A stretch of 64,000 bases of DNA, taken from contig NBBA01000010.1 of assembly GCA_002794785.1 (NCBI GenBank), forward strand, positions 1,426,001-1,490,000. The letters run 5' to 3'. This DNA is from Coniferiporia sulphurascens (taxonomy: Eukaryota > Basidiomycota > Agaricomycetes > Hymenochaetales > Hymenochaetaceae). The notes beneath the pieces are model-generated. The model worked only from the letters and a program-made list of their open reading frames with translations, ran no database searches and was not told the DNA's origin. The position numbers and the translations under genes were made by a program. This document shows positions 1 through 11,161 of this stretch, in pieces (position 1 is the first letter of the stretch; each line of letters starts with the position of its first letter).

Positions 1-2214
1 ATATGCATTGTGCTGAAGTTGGCGACCGTAACATTGCTGTCCAGGTCTACCATCCTCGCCGTGCAAGCGGCACAGGCGGGCTTGGCTCGGAGTTTAGTCC
101 ATCTGCTCCTGCGTTTGTCCCGAGCGGATCGGCCTTCTCGCAAGTAGGTGGCACTCACTCGCCTCCATACCAGTCGTCTCCCCGGCGTACGTCGGGCCCG
201 TTCGTGCATGGACCTGGCCAAATGGTGCAGTTCGCCCCAGTCAGTGGGCCAGGGTCTGGCAGCCATAGTGGTCTCATCGATCCATGCAATCTTTTTGTCA
301 AGGTAGGCGCGTGTTTTCATCGTCTTCCACGCGTTCTCAACGCTTCTTGCGGTAGAACTTGGACGAGAAGATCGACTCAAAAACGCTTTTCACGCATTTC
401 GATCAGTTCGGCCAAATCGTAAGGTAACAATCAATCGATTTTAGATACTCATTTCCTGCACGTGGTACTGATGACCCCGCAAAAAGCGCGCGTGTTATGC
501 GGGACGAGGCCGGACGAAGTCGTGGCTTCGGTTTCGTGTCGTTCCAAACGCCGGATCAGGCCGCACTTGCGATGCACTCTATGAATGGCGTCGTACTCGG
601 CCAGAAGCAAATTGTCGTGCGGTTGCACGAACCGAAGCAGCTGCGCCAAGAGAAGCTCGCACAGCGCTTCGCCGGCGGGCATAACAACCATCCACGCAGT
701 CGCAGCGGCGCCACGAGCCCGACCGCCAGTGAATGTGGCGACAGTTTCTCTGGCTGGCCAAGTCCGCGCGGCGGGTATCAGAGTCTCGCTAGTCCATCTA
801 GCTACAGCAGCGGACTTGCGCCGGATCGCGCTCGGAGAAGTTCGGGGAGCTATTACAATGTAGGCCCCATTAGGTTGATAAGTGACAACTAACATTAATT
901 TCTTATCTAGGCTGCTTTGGCTGGACACCTCAATATGTCATTATCTCTTGAAGATCTCACGGCTCTTTCGCCTGTTGTTAGAAAAGAGGTCCTCACAGGG
1001 GAGTTGCAGAGGCGTGTGAAGGCAATGAACGAAGTTCCTGCTTCTGACGTAGATGGGATTGTTGACGCCTTGGTTGGGCTCTCTTTGGCTGATGTCGTGG
1101 GGGTAATCCATGACACTGCTAAATTCTCTGATGCCGTTCAGAATGCTCAGAATACACTTAACAATCCACCGGATTTCCGTTCTAAGTCTAAGGAACGTTC
1201 GAAATCGCCTTCTCCTGCGGCGTCCGCCGATTCGCGGTTGCTCGACCCCAACGTACTGGCCGCGACAGCGTCGGCTCCTGACCACCCATCAACGCCCGTC
1301 TCCCTTTCGACGCCACTCTCCACACCCCCGCGCACTTCATCGCCTGCTTCTGCAGCTCAACCTGGCGGTGGTGGAGCATCCGAGCGCGAGCGCCTCGGTG
1401 CGGCTGTCGCACGACTCGAGTCTGAACCCGCACGCGCTGAGGCGATTACGGAGCTCCTCATGAGTCTTAGCAAGCGCGAGCGCGCGATGTGTCTGTTCAA
1501 TGTTGAGGTACTCCGCGGAAAAGTCGCGGATGCGAAGATTGTTCTCGACAGCGATGATGCGGACGAGGAACCTGCACCCGTTGCACCGGCTCCGGTGACC
1601 CCCGTGCGTAAGGCGACTGCGGCGAACACGCTTGAGGATTCACCTCAGACACCCGCGCTCTCGTCACGTGGACCGTCGGCTGCTGCATCGCCAGCTGCAC
1701 CAGTAACGCCGCCGAGCAAGTCTGTGTCCAGTTCGCTTGCGGCGCCTGTCACGCTCGACAAGCTTGCGCAAATGCCTGCAGCGAAGGTAATCGAAGTTGT
1801 GCGAGACGGTACAACAGCAGATGCCCTGGGTCTTCCGAAAATCGATCCCATTATTGTGAAAGCGACCGATGAATTTATTGATTCGCTTGCGGCGCAACCG
1901 GTGCCCAAGCAGAAGCAGCAAGTGGGTGATAAACTGTAAGTTTAAGCTGTTGGGATTTCAATCACGTTCTGAAGTATTTATTCATACGAACAGCTTCCGG
2001 GTTGTCAAGAATTTCGGAATTAAAGGAGCAGTGAGGAATCAGTTTATGATCAGTTATGGAAGAGACTAATGCTAGATTTGATTAGCCGAAAGTCACTATT
2101 GCGCTCCTTGACCAGGAAGAACTCCGCCCTCTCGCACACCTTATGAACAGCTATCCGGCAGTGCTGAAAGAAAAGGCACTCCTCGCCCAGGCAGCTATAG
2201 CCGCGAATAAGTGA
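1..2214 (+). CDS. rrm4: Rrm4-like RNA-binding protein with RRM and MLLE domains (5' partial)
   Basis: Exons read as <1-302, 356-423, 487-859, 911-1935, 1994-2030 and 2086-2214; the 5' end lies outside the window. The visible 643 residues start at the end of an RRM (GDRNIAVQVY), pass a Ser/Pro/Gly linker, then a complete RRM (NLFVKNLDEKI, RNP1-like GRSRGFGFVSF), a second linker, and three C-terminal MLLE (PABC-like) modules: the first near 935-1160, a weaker one near 1390-1545, and the last split over 1750-2214 (QKQQVGDKLFRVVK, then LAHLMNSYPAVLKEK). In Ustilago maydis Rrm4, three RRMs bind mRNA and MLLE domains tether it to early endosomes for microtubule transport. A 37-nt exon (1994-2030) restores the last MLLE. 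The family assignment rests on RRM plus multiple MLLE order; an atypical Pab1 relative is the main alternative. Confidence 0.78.
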
Positions 2215-4145
2215 TTAAAAATGTTTGACCAACGATCCCACTCATGATCGTGTGTTTCAACTATAATATTCTCGTCTTCCTTTCTTCTTTTACACGCCAA
2301 ACCATTTACTGTTACGAACCCTTCATGAAGAATCCAGTTTACCCAAATACACCCTCATTTCTTTGGTTGACCCACTGTCTTCTCCGCTTATTCCCCTTAT
2401 ATCCATTCACGTTCCCCTTTCCCTTTCTCATCGTGACCATAGCGATAGTCTTCACCTACAATGGATTATATTACCTGTTTTTCATACATACGCGGGCGAG
2501 GGTATTCGTGCCGTCTCGGGATAGTCAAAATTATTCGGTTATTCGTACGCGGCTACAAGCCCATGTGTCATTACATGCCGGCAACTTGCTAGAATAATGC
2601 GTGCCTTTTGTTATTGTTAAAATCAGACGTCAGAATATGAAAAGACCGTTCAAGTTCGAGTCGAGAGATAGCATCTCATCCAATCCTCGACTTCTCTGAC
2701 TTCTTCGTTGGATCCCGTCGCCCTTTCTCTGTCCTCCGACAAAACGGTCATGATACGTTCCCGAACTGAATATGGCAATTCTCCTCAGCCCCATTCTATG
2801 CATCTGAATGGAGTGACACGCGCATACATGCTCCCAGAATATATTGCAGCACGGATACTTTTAGTCGCTCTGTTTCGATTGGCCTCCGCCAGTCACTTTC
2901 TTAGTTTCTCCTTTAAAAAGCCATTCTCAGATCGTGTGCCATCTTCTATCACCTAGGTGGCACTATCGAGTAGGTAGGAAAGCGATGCAGGGGTATCATT
3001 TTTCGACAAACATGCGCACACCTGAGGCAAAGACTATCGTTATTTATCTGTTGTTTGGGTTTGAAAAGTTTGCAAAGGTTATCAACACTTCGCCACTCGG
3101 GGAGATCCGGGAGATGACCATGACATGATGAATCGGACATTAATGCGTCGTTATGGTTTACGGACAGTAGTGAGCAATGCGTACCGTATGCAAAGGGAGA
3201 CAATAAGTGAACGAACAGGATCAATGACGTTCACAGTCAGCAACGGCGCATATGACAGAATTGAATGCTCAGATTAACGCAAGCGATTTACTAAGATGAG
3301 ACGGCATTTGTTCGAAAAGACGGGCGACTAGCTTTGCTGGTTCTTTGTATATCCCATGTGTCTGTGATATCTTTTTGATAAGACGTTTCCTCAGTATCTG
3401 CGTGCGGTACCTGGTGGGAGGGATCTGAAGAGCGGCGAAAGATCGAAGACCTCGCACCGTCCATATTATGTATTCCAGAGAGAGGGGGGGGCTAGAGTAA
3501 TACATGCGTCCTAAGATCAGCCTCAAGTCTTCTGATGTAGCACGGGAAATGTATATTTACTTGACAAAAGACCCGCGAGTTAGTGGTTGTCCTTTGAAAG
3601 AAAAGAAAAAAGAGTCGTTGGCGGTCTTGCGGTACACACGGATAAGTTCAGTAGTCCTTGTGTAGCTTGTGCGCAGTTATTTTAAGGGAGACATGCTGGG
3701 TTTCTTTGTATCATTGGCGAATGATGGAAACTTAGACATTGAACTCGAATTGAATCGCAGCACAACTTCGAACGCCCACTGCCAGTAGTTCCAAATCCCG
3801 AAACGTGGCATTATGAGGAGGGGGATTTCTTGCGACTATTTTTGTAATGATCAGTGAGACAGTGGTATTTGGCCGTAGTCAGATGCAAAAGACTTAGTCC
3901 GGACAAATCACTGGCAACAGAGAAGGGAATTGAAGAACTTCCCGTTGTGATCGTCGCATGGCGGTGGCGATCCACCACCGGAACCTTTTAAGGACGTGAG
4001 ACTTACGTGAGCGAGCGAAGCCAAAATTTTGTGTTTCCCACGATCACAACGTTCAGGTAGCTACATAATTACAGTAATCAGTAGCACTTGGTGCATCTAG
4101 CTGAAGCCTGCCTTTCGCCATTTGGCAGCTCTACTATTCTGCGAC
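2215..4145. other. intergenic, no gene seen
   Basis: About 1.9 kb between the Rrm4-like stop and the Mak5 start. Open frames here are short and have no recognisable protein motifs or splice-linked continuation. It should hold the 3' UTR of the first gene and the promoter of the second. A short perfect inverted repeat (GGTGG-CGAT-CCACC, about 3963-3976) is the only local structure noticed. Confidence 0.6.
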
Positions 4146-6761
4146 ATGGTATTCATCGTCTCCAAAAAGAACGGAAAGAGGAAACAGTCGATCGGGGCCC
4201 AGTCTGCCTCTAGGAAGAAACTACGTAAAGAGGTCGACTCTGTCGAAGATCTTCCATGGAAGACAGTTTCGCGTTCAAACGCAGTAGGCTTTGAAGGTGA
4301 CGATGGGATATTGGAATTGGAGGAGGTGGACGACGTTGAAGTTGTGTATAAGGAAACGGAAAACGGGAAGGTTGCCCGATTTAAGGTAAGCTCAACTTAG
4401 CTGTCTGAAACTCCGGAGACACATCTAACGCACGGACAGGTCCGTGAAGTATCTGAGGACAGTGCAGGCTCGGATGAAGATCCTGCAATAGACGAAAAAG
4501 CAGAGGAGGACGCGAGCTTTGTAGAGGAGGTCGACACATTTGATAGTGGGATATTCTCTCGTTATTTCATGAGAGCTACCGCTAAATTTAAACTGCATTT
4601 TAGCTGAAAACTTGTTACCGAACTGGACGCAGTTCTCTTTGCACGCGCGCCTTGCATCATATTTACATCGTCAAGACTTCTCTTCGCCTACTCCGATTCA
4701 AAAAAAGGCACTCCCTGCCGCATTGAAAGGGAAAGATGTTGTCGGAGTGGCAGAAACTGTGCGGTTTATCTCGTTTGTGTTTTATTTACATGTCTCAATC
4801 TAACTCTTACAAAGGGCTCTGGAAAAACCCTTGCATACGGCCTCCCCATTTTGCATGACCTCCTCGTCCGTGTGCCGCCTAAAGGGAAACGAACTCTGCA
4901 AGCCTTAATTCTTGCGCCAACACGTGAGCTCGCACTGCAGGTTTCGGCTCATCTTAATGCATGCGTTGCACTCGGTTACGGTGACGGAGAATCAAGCAAA
5001 GCCAAGGGACCCCCTCGCGTAAGCATTGCAGCTGTAGTGGGTGGCATGGCCGCACAAAAGCAGCGGCGGGTGCTTGAACGCGGTCTTGATGTACTTGTGG
5101 CGACGCCCGGGCGTCTGTGGGACCTTATTGAAGAGGTACGTCCAATAGCTTCTCTGAGCCTTTGATAAGGTGACATATTCGTGTAGGATGATAGTCTTGC
5201 AGAGCAAATCAAGGGTCTGCGTTTTCTCGTACTCGATGAGGCAGATCGTATGATTGAAACGGGCCACTTCGCGGAGCTGGATAATATCGTTCGTCTGACG
5301 TCGCGGCAATTTCTCAACGCGGAAACGGAGCCGGAGTTCCTTGAAGGGAGGAAAGGCGAAGGCGAGCATGATAACGATGAGGAGGACAAAGCAGGTGGTG
5401 ATCCACCGATGCAGACGTTCGTCTTCTCAGCGACGCTCAGTCGCGACTTGCAACAGAACCTCAAGAAGCGTAGGCGAACCCGCGTGGAAAAGGGGAAGCG
5501 AAAGGGAGCAAATGACAAGCCCGCTTCAACGTTGGATGAACTACTCTTCAAACTCGATTTTCGCGACCCCGAGCCAGAGGTGATTGACCTAAGCCCTGAA
5601 GGTGGCTTGGTGTCGACACTCAAGGAAAGTCAAGTGGGGTGTTTAAGCGCTGACAAGGTGCGTGCTCTACTTCTCAATACTGTCTTTTTGCTCACCATTC
5701 CCCAGGACGTATATTTGTACTACTTCCTCCTGCGATACCCTGGACGCTCTCTCGTGTTTCTCTCCTCCATTGATGGCATCCGTCGACTTCTCCCTTTGTG
5801 CGAACTCCTGGAATTGAATGCTTTCCCCCTTCACTCGCAGCTCCAGCAGCGCCAGCGATTAAAAAATCTCGACCGCTTCAAGTCCACACCGCATTCGGTC
5901 CTCCTTGCAACGGACGTTGCTGCGCGTGGTCTCGATATCCCAGCTGTCGACCATGTCATTCATTACCAGATTCCGCGATCCGCGGACGTGTACATACATC
6001 GCAACGGACGTACTGCGCGCGCATCGCGCGACGGTTTCAGTTTGGTTATGTGTGCGCCGGACGAAAGGCGCGTCGTTCGTGCTTTGCTAGCCGGTTTGAA
6101 TCGAGGTACGCAGGTTTCCCAAGTGTAAGAAACGTTATTGACTTTTCTACAGTCGGTGAGAATGAAGTCCCGGATATGCCGATTGAGCTTGATCTATTGG
6201 ACAAGCTGAAGAGCCGGGTACAGCTCGCGAAGAAGATTGACAGTGCGCAGCATCGCGTAAAGAAGGAGAAACACGAGAAGAACTGGCTAAAGGAGGCAGC
6301 CGAAGCGATGGAAATTGAACTAGATTCCGATCTTGAGGACAGGTGCGCCCTCAGCTCAGTCAAGGGGGTTTCCTTACTCATTTCTGTTGTTCCGCTAGAT
6401 CATCCGACGAGGATGCCCCCATGAAAAAGCGTAAGAAGGCAAACGCGACCCAAAAGACTCAGGCTCTGAAGGCTGAGCTCAAACATCTCCTTTCTCAAAC
6501 GCTTGTGGCTCAGGGGGTGATGAAAAAGTACATCACTTCGGGCGCTCGGAGCGTTGTATCCGAACTCTTGAATATGGATGGTATGTCGCTTTCATTCATT
6601 CAACAGACATCGTTATTAAAACGACAATAGGGAGCAATGGCATGCTTGGATTTAAGAGAAGGGATGCTAAAAGTGACCTAATCAATGGCAAGGGCGCGGC
6701 CAAGAAGAGAAAACCAAAGCCGAAGAAAGTCGAGGAGGAATGGAATGGATTTGAGTCGTAG
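4146..6761 (+). CDS. MAK5: ATP-dependent RNA helicase Mak5 (DDX24 family)
   Basis: Nine exons: 4146-4385, 4440-4545, 4604-4758, 4815-5135, 5187-5657, 5706-6105, 6153-6342, 6399-6580, 6631-6761, giving 731 aa; introns are 47-58 nt. The DEAD-box motifs appear in order: Q motif ([10 protein letters not shown]), motif I AETGSGKT formed across an exon junction near residue 167, [18 protein letters not shown] near 290, FSATLS near 353, [12 protein letters not shown] and HRNGRTARA near 528. An acidic segment (near 340-360) sits inside helicase domain 1, as in Mak5. The basic Lys-rich tail (KKRKPKPKK) fits a nucleolar protein. Mak5 acts in 60S ribosomal subunit maturation. The first ATG of the frame (4146) was chosen because upstream in-frame codons lack an ATG. 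All junctions keep frame, so the gene looks intact. Confidence 0.92.
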
Positions 6762-7697
6762 CGTCGATTTGCTTGGTTTCTCATCCAATCGTTCAGAAAT
6801 TTCAGGGGAATTGCTGAAAGCAAAACAAAACAAAAGCAGACATCATAGGCAATACCCATACAAAAAGTCGACGCGGATTTGTATTTCTTCTTCCGGAATT
6901 TGATACGTGGCAAAGTGTTTCATATCGCTCTAATCTTCGCCCTTTGAATGGCGTATCCCCCCTGAACATTTTCAGCTTTTGGAAGCGAGCTGGGCATATT
7001 AGTTCAGGAGGCATCGCCATGCCCGAACTCGCAAGATAAAACCCCGGGTTTTCCTGATTTCGACGGCTAAGCGGCTTTGTGAGGATCTGATTTTCTCCTC
7101 GTCGCGAGTTGGAAAGTGGTCAGCTTCTTTGGGACGAGTCATGCGGGCGAATTCCGATCATCCCCCGACCCTGCAACATGGATGGCGTCAATATACGGAC
7201 GGTACCAATGATGCTCATTGTAGCGGCATAAATGGGATTCCAACCGTTTCATTACTCCTTTCCGGCTACTTTTCGTCCTGATCCCACTCTTTGAATGCCT
7301 GTCTGAAAAGCGCCGTCTTTGTGAACATGACAACGGGTAGTGGAGTTTTCTTCTTGGGCGACTCGGCTGGAAAGTTTCCGACGGATCTAACGCTCATGAT
7401 GATTGACCACGGTAATTGGTACTAAGGTGTATATTGAAATAATAAGAATAACACCTGCGGCTTGAGCATGTTTTCCGTGATTGTTTCATACGCTTGGCTC
7501 CCACTTAGCGGAGGGTTACTTTGAAATACATGCCGACCTGGATCAGTACTATAACGACACTATTCGGTATTTACGTATTTAAGATTTACGTATTTAACAC
7601 CGGCTGTAAGTGTACTTCGCATCCCAAATTGCTTGGACTCGGAGATCATTCATAACGTCGACCACTTAACCGTCCGCCCGGGAATGGGCTCAGGATA
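6762..7697. other. intergenic, no gene seen
   Basis: About 0.9 kb between MAK5 and the left end of a TIR transposon. No frame with recognisable protein similarity was found on either strand. Confidence 0.55.
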
Positions 7698-7722
7698 CTA
7701 TCGTGTGACCCCTCTTACAAAA
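7698..7722 (+). repeat. left terminal inverted repeat
   Basis: 25 bp beginning CTATCGTGTGACCCC; exact reverse complement of 10812-10836. Preceded by TA at 7696-7697. Confidence 0.85.
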
Positions 7723-7724
7723 TT

Positions 7725-7739
7725 CGCATTTCTGAGCTT
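7725..7739. repeat. LINE target-site duplication, copy 1
   Basis: CGCATTTCTGAGCTT, identical to 10214-10228 and directly next to the poly(A) side of the LINE. Confidence 0.9.
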
Positions 7740-7803
7740 TTTTTTTTTTTTTTTTAAATGCATTTCTATAGTGCGTCATGACTATCTAGTACAAAATATG
7801 CTC

Positions 7804-7823
7804 CAGGGGCCTTTAGGCCCCTG
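7804..7823 (-). other. hairpin in the LINE 3' end
   Basis: Perfect 8-bp stem CAGGGGCC/GGCCCCTG with the loop TTTA, about 50 bp from the poly(A) tail. A 3' stem-loop in a LINE can serve as the RT recognition element; that role is inferred here from position only. Confidence 0.6.
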
Positions 7824-7932
7824 TATTGTGTGAGATGGTAATTGGTATAGACGGAATAATAGTGGCGGGAAGCCAAAAGCAGAGAGGGGGACTGGATAAT
7901 ACCCAGCGAGGAGGGGAAGCGTGGTATCTGGA

Positions 7933-10213
7933 CTAGTTGCCGATGGCAAACCCTGAGTCAGAAACATGGACCACAGTTGGGCCACCCGGGTCGAAGACGA
8001 GGATGGGTTCCGCCTCGAAGGCGGGGTGAGAGTCAAGGAAAGAAGCCAAGATTGGGAGGCCGTCTTTGGAAAACCATTGGGCTTCCGTAGATGGTAAGGG
8101 GGTTTTCCACACCACACGACGGGCGGGGAGTGTGTTAGGGCAGGAGAGCAAGAGGTGGGCTTGAGTCTCCAAGACATGGCAGAAAGGACACATAGGGTCG
8201 CGTCCCGGAATGCGTCCAAAGTACGTGCCAAAGCCGGCGTGACCGAGGAGTGTCCAGAAAACTTTGCACTTAGTGCGTCGACCGATGGTGAGGTTCTGCA
8301 TAAGGGCAGACGGCTTAGTAGAGGGGTTTTGGGTGGAGCCCATTGCGTGGGTGTCCGAAGTCCCTCGGGATTTGCGACAGGCAGAGGCCCAGTCGGATTT
8401 CCATTGAGTAAGTGCCATAGAGGAGGCGGCTTCGCGAAGGAAGCGGATGGTAGGCGGGAACTGGACAGTGCCCGGGGGGGGGTTGTCCGCAATACCGGAG
8501 GCGAGAACGTCTGCAAATTCATTGCCTTCTATGTCGGAGTGCCCCGGAACCCAGTGTAGGTGAAAAAACACACTGGGAAACCGCTTGGTAGCGATTTTGA
8601 GGCACTTCCGGATGAAGAGGGCGACATTTACGCCTGGGGCCGGAAGAGGATCGGCGAGGAGTGTAAGAGCAACTTCACAGTCGGTGTAGATTTCCACCTG
8701 GGTGACAGCCGGGTGTAGATCGTAAGAGTAAGCCAATAGCCACGCGGCATCGGCAAGGGCGGCAAGTTCGCAGTCCGTAGCATGGACTGATGAACCAAGA
8801 TATGTTTCACGGGTGAGAACATTCTCCCTGCAATAAAACCAGACTCCGGCAGCACCACCGGAAAAGGAGAAGGGGGACGTGCCCTTATGGGAACCGTCAG
8901 TATAGATGAGAAGGCGAGTGGGGACATCTTTCAGTCAGTCAATAAGACCATGGTGTGACTGAATGAGTACATCTCGAGCTTCTTGGGAGTGGTCAATCGC
9001 CTGGTCGATGCTTATGTGGCGTAAAGCCGGTAGTGCAATCCACGGAGGGCGCGTGTATCGGGGAACTCGTTCGCAGCCAGGTGGAACCCGGTTGACGAAG
9101 GAAGTAGTAATGGATCCCTTACGCGTGGAGCATAATGGTAGGAGGGTGTGCGTGGTAGTGAGATATCGAATGGCAGCACGTGACTTGGTACGTTCTAGAC
9201 GAAGTGGGATAGGCAAGATGGAGGCGAGGACCTCAGAGGGGCCACGTGGAGACGTGTGCCATGATCCAAGGATACGGCGGCACGCCGCGGATTGTACTAA
9301 GGTCATTTTATCACATTTGCCTTTTTGCTGTATGCCAGTGAACCATAAGGGAGATCCCCATAGTAAAACCGGCAGTATGCATCCAATGTAGAGATGTCGG
9401 AGATGGAGTGGGTCAAGACCGCGTAAAGTGTTGCCGAGTAGTTCCAGGGCACGGAGAGAGGACATGGCTTTAAAGCACATGCGTTGAACGTGTACCGTAA
9501 ACCGTAGTTGCGCATCGAAAAAGATACCCAGCCAGCGCAAAGGCCGGGAGGGGACGATTCAAAGGGGCTGAAGGCCCTGGCATGGCAGATGGATAGGGTA
9601 AATGAGGGAGTCTTCGCGTAGATCGTGTCGTTGGGTCCAATGGATGAGCTCTGATTTGTCATCATCTAGGGAGAGTCCGAGGGCACGGCATGCAGCGGAG
9701 AACGAGATGTATGCCTGTTCGAGGCGGGCAATGTTAGTTGCGATAGAACTCGAAGAGGTGGTGAGGAGGTGGTCGTCTACATAGGCGTGGACGAATACGA
9801 GAGGATCAGAGACCTGGAGAGAGGTGGGGAGGCTGGTCGCGAAAAGAGCAGACAAGATGGGGGAGATGGGAGAGCCTTGAGGTACACCCATATTAGGTAT
9901 GGGGGTCAGAGTGTCGGTAAACCCGTCAAAAGACAGAGCAACACGGCGGTCTGAGACAAAGGACAGGACCCAAGAAATAAGGAGGGGGGGAAACCCTAGT
10001 TCTGAGAGGACAGCAAGTAAGCGGGGGTGCTGAATGGAGGGAAAAAAGCCCGCCACATCAACGGCAAGCGCCGTGGTGACATGGTGTCGAGCCCAAGCCG
10101 ATTCAATTTCGTTTACGAGGTCCGAGGCGGCATCCAAAACGCCCGACTTTTGGCAGGTACCGAATTGGGAAGGGGGGAGTGCGCCTAGTTCATTGGCGAT
10201 GAACTGGATGCGG
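7933..10213 (-). pseudogene. LINE reverse transcriptase-RNase H ORF remnant
   Basis: A single minus-strand frame with two internal TGA stops (9559-9561 and 8935-8937) and a final stop at 7933. From the 5' side: RT (start ANELGALPPSQFG; fingers/palm with VDVAGFF; GVPQGSPISPILSALF; catalytic YVDDHLL near 9770-9790), a thumb/connection region (WLGIFFDAQLRF, then ILPVLLWGSPLW), and RNase H (IYTDGSHKG, DCELAALADA, HWVPGHSDIEGNEFAD with its catalytic acids). A short HLLLSCP-type segment follows. The N-terminal part is absent because of 5' truncation, and an ATG available upstream belongs to flanking DNA. The stops and truncation make it non-functional as it stands. Confidence 0.88.
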
Positions 10214-10228
10214 CGCATTTCTGAGCTT
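10214..10228. repeat. LINE target-site duplication, copy 2
   Basis: CGCATTTCTGAGCTT, identical to 7725-7739 and directly next to the truncated 5' end of the LINE. Confidence 0.9.
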
Positions 10229-10459
10229 CCACACAACTAAACTACCTTCGGAAAAATTCATGTAGACCCTTGTAGGCTATATAACAGTGAATGAAAAACT
10301 TTCTTTGTAAAAAATTGCATTGGTGTGAAGCCATTGTCAAAATACATGTTTTTTCGGTCTGTAGAAGTCTTTTGGGACCACCGGCTCACACAATATGTGT
10401 GCATATCAGCAGATATACTGAAGTAAACTTATTTGTCAGATATCAGGGCATGTTATTGT

Positions 10460-10479
10460 GCTATTCCGAGAGGAATAGC
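10460..10479. other. perfect hairpin inside the TIR element
   Basis: Stem GCTATTCC/GGAATAGC with loop GAGA. Confidence 0.6.
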
Positions 10480-10531
10480 TCATTATAGTGCATAGAAAGA
10501 GAGAGATTTATCTAAAGGGTGACAAAAGGTG

Positions 10532-10554
10532 ACAGAATGCGCCCCGCATTCTGT
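10532..10554. other. perfect hairpin inside the TIR element
   Basis: Ten-bp stem ACAGAATGCG/CGCATTCTGT with loop CCC. Confidence 0.65.
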
Positions 10555-10811
10555 TCTATTTAAAACTCCGCTAGCATCCGGTGCTGAGTTTTTGCCTGAT
10601 GCCGCGTGTCTATCAGTCGGAGTTTCAACAATTGTTGTGACAGAGTGTGACCACAATTTTGTAAGAGGGGGGCACCTTTGTTCTGGGAGATTCTGCTTAT
10701 CAAAAACTATCCGGAAAATTTCTGGAGATAGCTAATTGCGAGTACATTATGCATGTCAAGAAAGAGGAAAATACATGAAAATGTGAGTACCGTAGAGGCA
10801 AAATACAAAAT

Positions 10812-10836
10812 TTTTGTAAGAGGGGTCACACGATAG
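10812..10836 (-). repeat. right terminal inverted repeat
   Basis: 25 bp ending GGGGTCACACGATAG; exact reverse complement of 7698-7722. Followed by TA at 10837-10838. Confidence 0.85.
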
Positions 10837-10838
10837 TA

Positions 10839-11161
10839 GCACACAAAAATCCATCATTAATTCTCTCTGAAAAATTAGGCGACTGATCTGCAGCAGGGAA
10901 GTCCAGAGCTGCCGCGGACTTATACGTGAGAAGACGTTTAATATTCGGGAAAATATGATTTCTACACACTATCTTCCCACCATCGTTATGCTTTTCAAGG
11001 TTAACCACATTTTTGCACGTCCATCATTGACAACCGACTATCGTCATCAGACGTCTTTAGGCGCGGAGCAATCACTGTATGAACCGCTATCGAGCGTACC
11101 TTCAACTTTCCCCAGGTGTGTCCGGGCGTTTACGAGTGGTCTCACAGTGTAACCTCACCAA
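10839..11161. other. intergenic, probable promoter
   Basis: About 320 bp between the TIR element and the F-box/LRR gene. No gene or clear motif seen. Confidence 0.5.

Larger units (their letters stand above)
7740..10213 (-). mobile_element. 5'-truncated LINE (non-LTR retrotransposon)
   Basis: Minus-strand element bounded by a perfect 15-bp target-site duplication (7725-7739 and 10214-10228). Its 3' end is the T-run at about 7738-7756, which is a poly(A) tail on the element strand. The 5' end starts inside the reverse transcriptase, so the endonuclease and any ORF1 are missing: the usual product of incomplete target-primed reverse transcription. RT followed by RNase H fits the Tad1/I-like groups common in fungi; the exact clade was not determined. 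It lies inside the TIR element at 7698-10836. Confidence 0.9.
7698..10836. mobile_element. TIR DNA transposon (MITE-like), split by a LINE
   Basis: The ends are a perfect 25-bp terminal inverted repeat (7698-7722 and 10812-10836, starting CTATCGTGTGACCCC), and the dinucleotide TA flanks both sides (7696-7697 and 10837-10838), the target duplication typical of Tc1/mariner-type elements. Removing the LINE (7740-10213) and one copy of its target duplication leaves about 650 bp with no transposase-like reading frame, so the element was probably non-autonomous. Its interior is AT-rich with two perfect hairpins and a subterminal echo of the repeat (TTTTGTAAGAGGGG, near 10657). The superfamily is inferred only from the TA duplication and TIR. 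Confidence 0.72.

Noticed and set aside
4122..4145. N-terminal extension of Mak5 upstream of 4146
   Set aside because: It would begin at a TTG codon; the first ATG in frame is 4146.
10214..10236. Start of the LINE ORF at an upstream ATG near 10236
   Set aside because: Those codons lie in the target duplication and host flank, so the frame is open there by chance.
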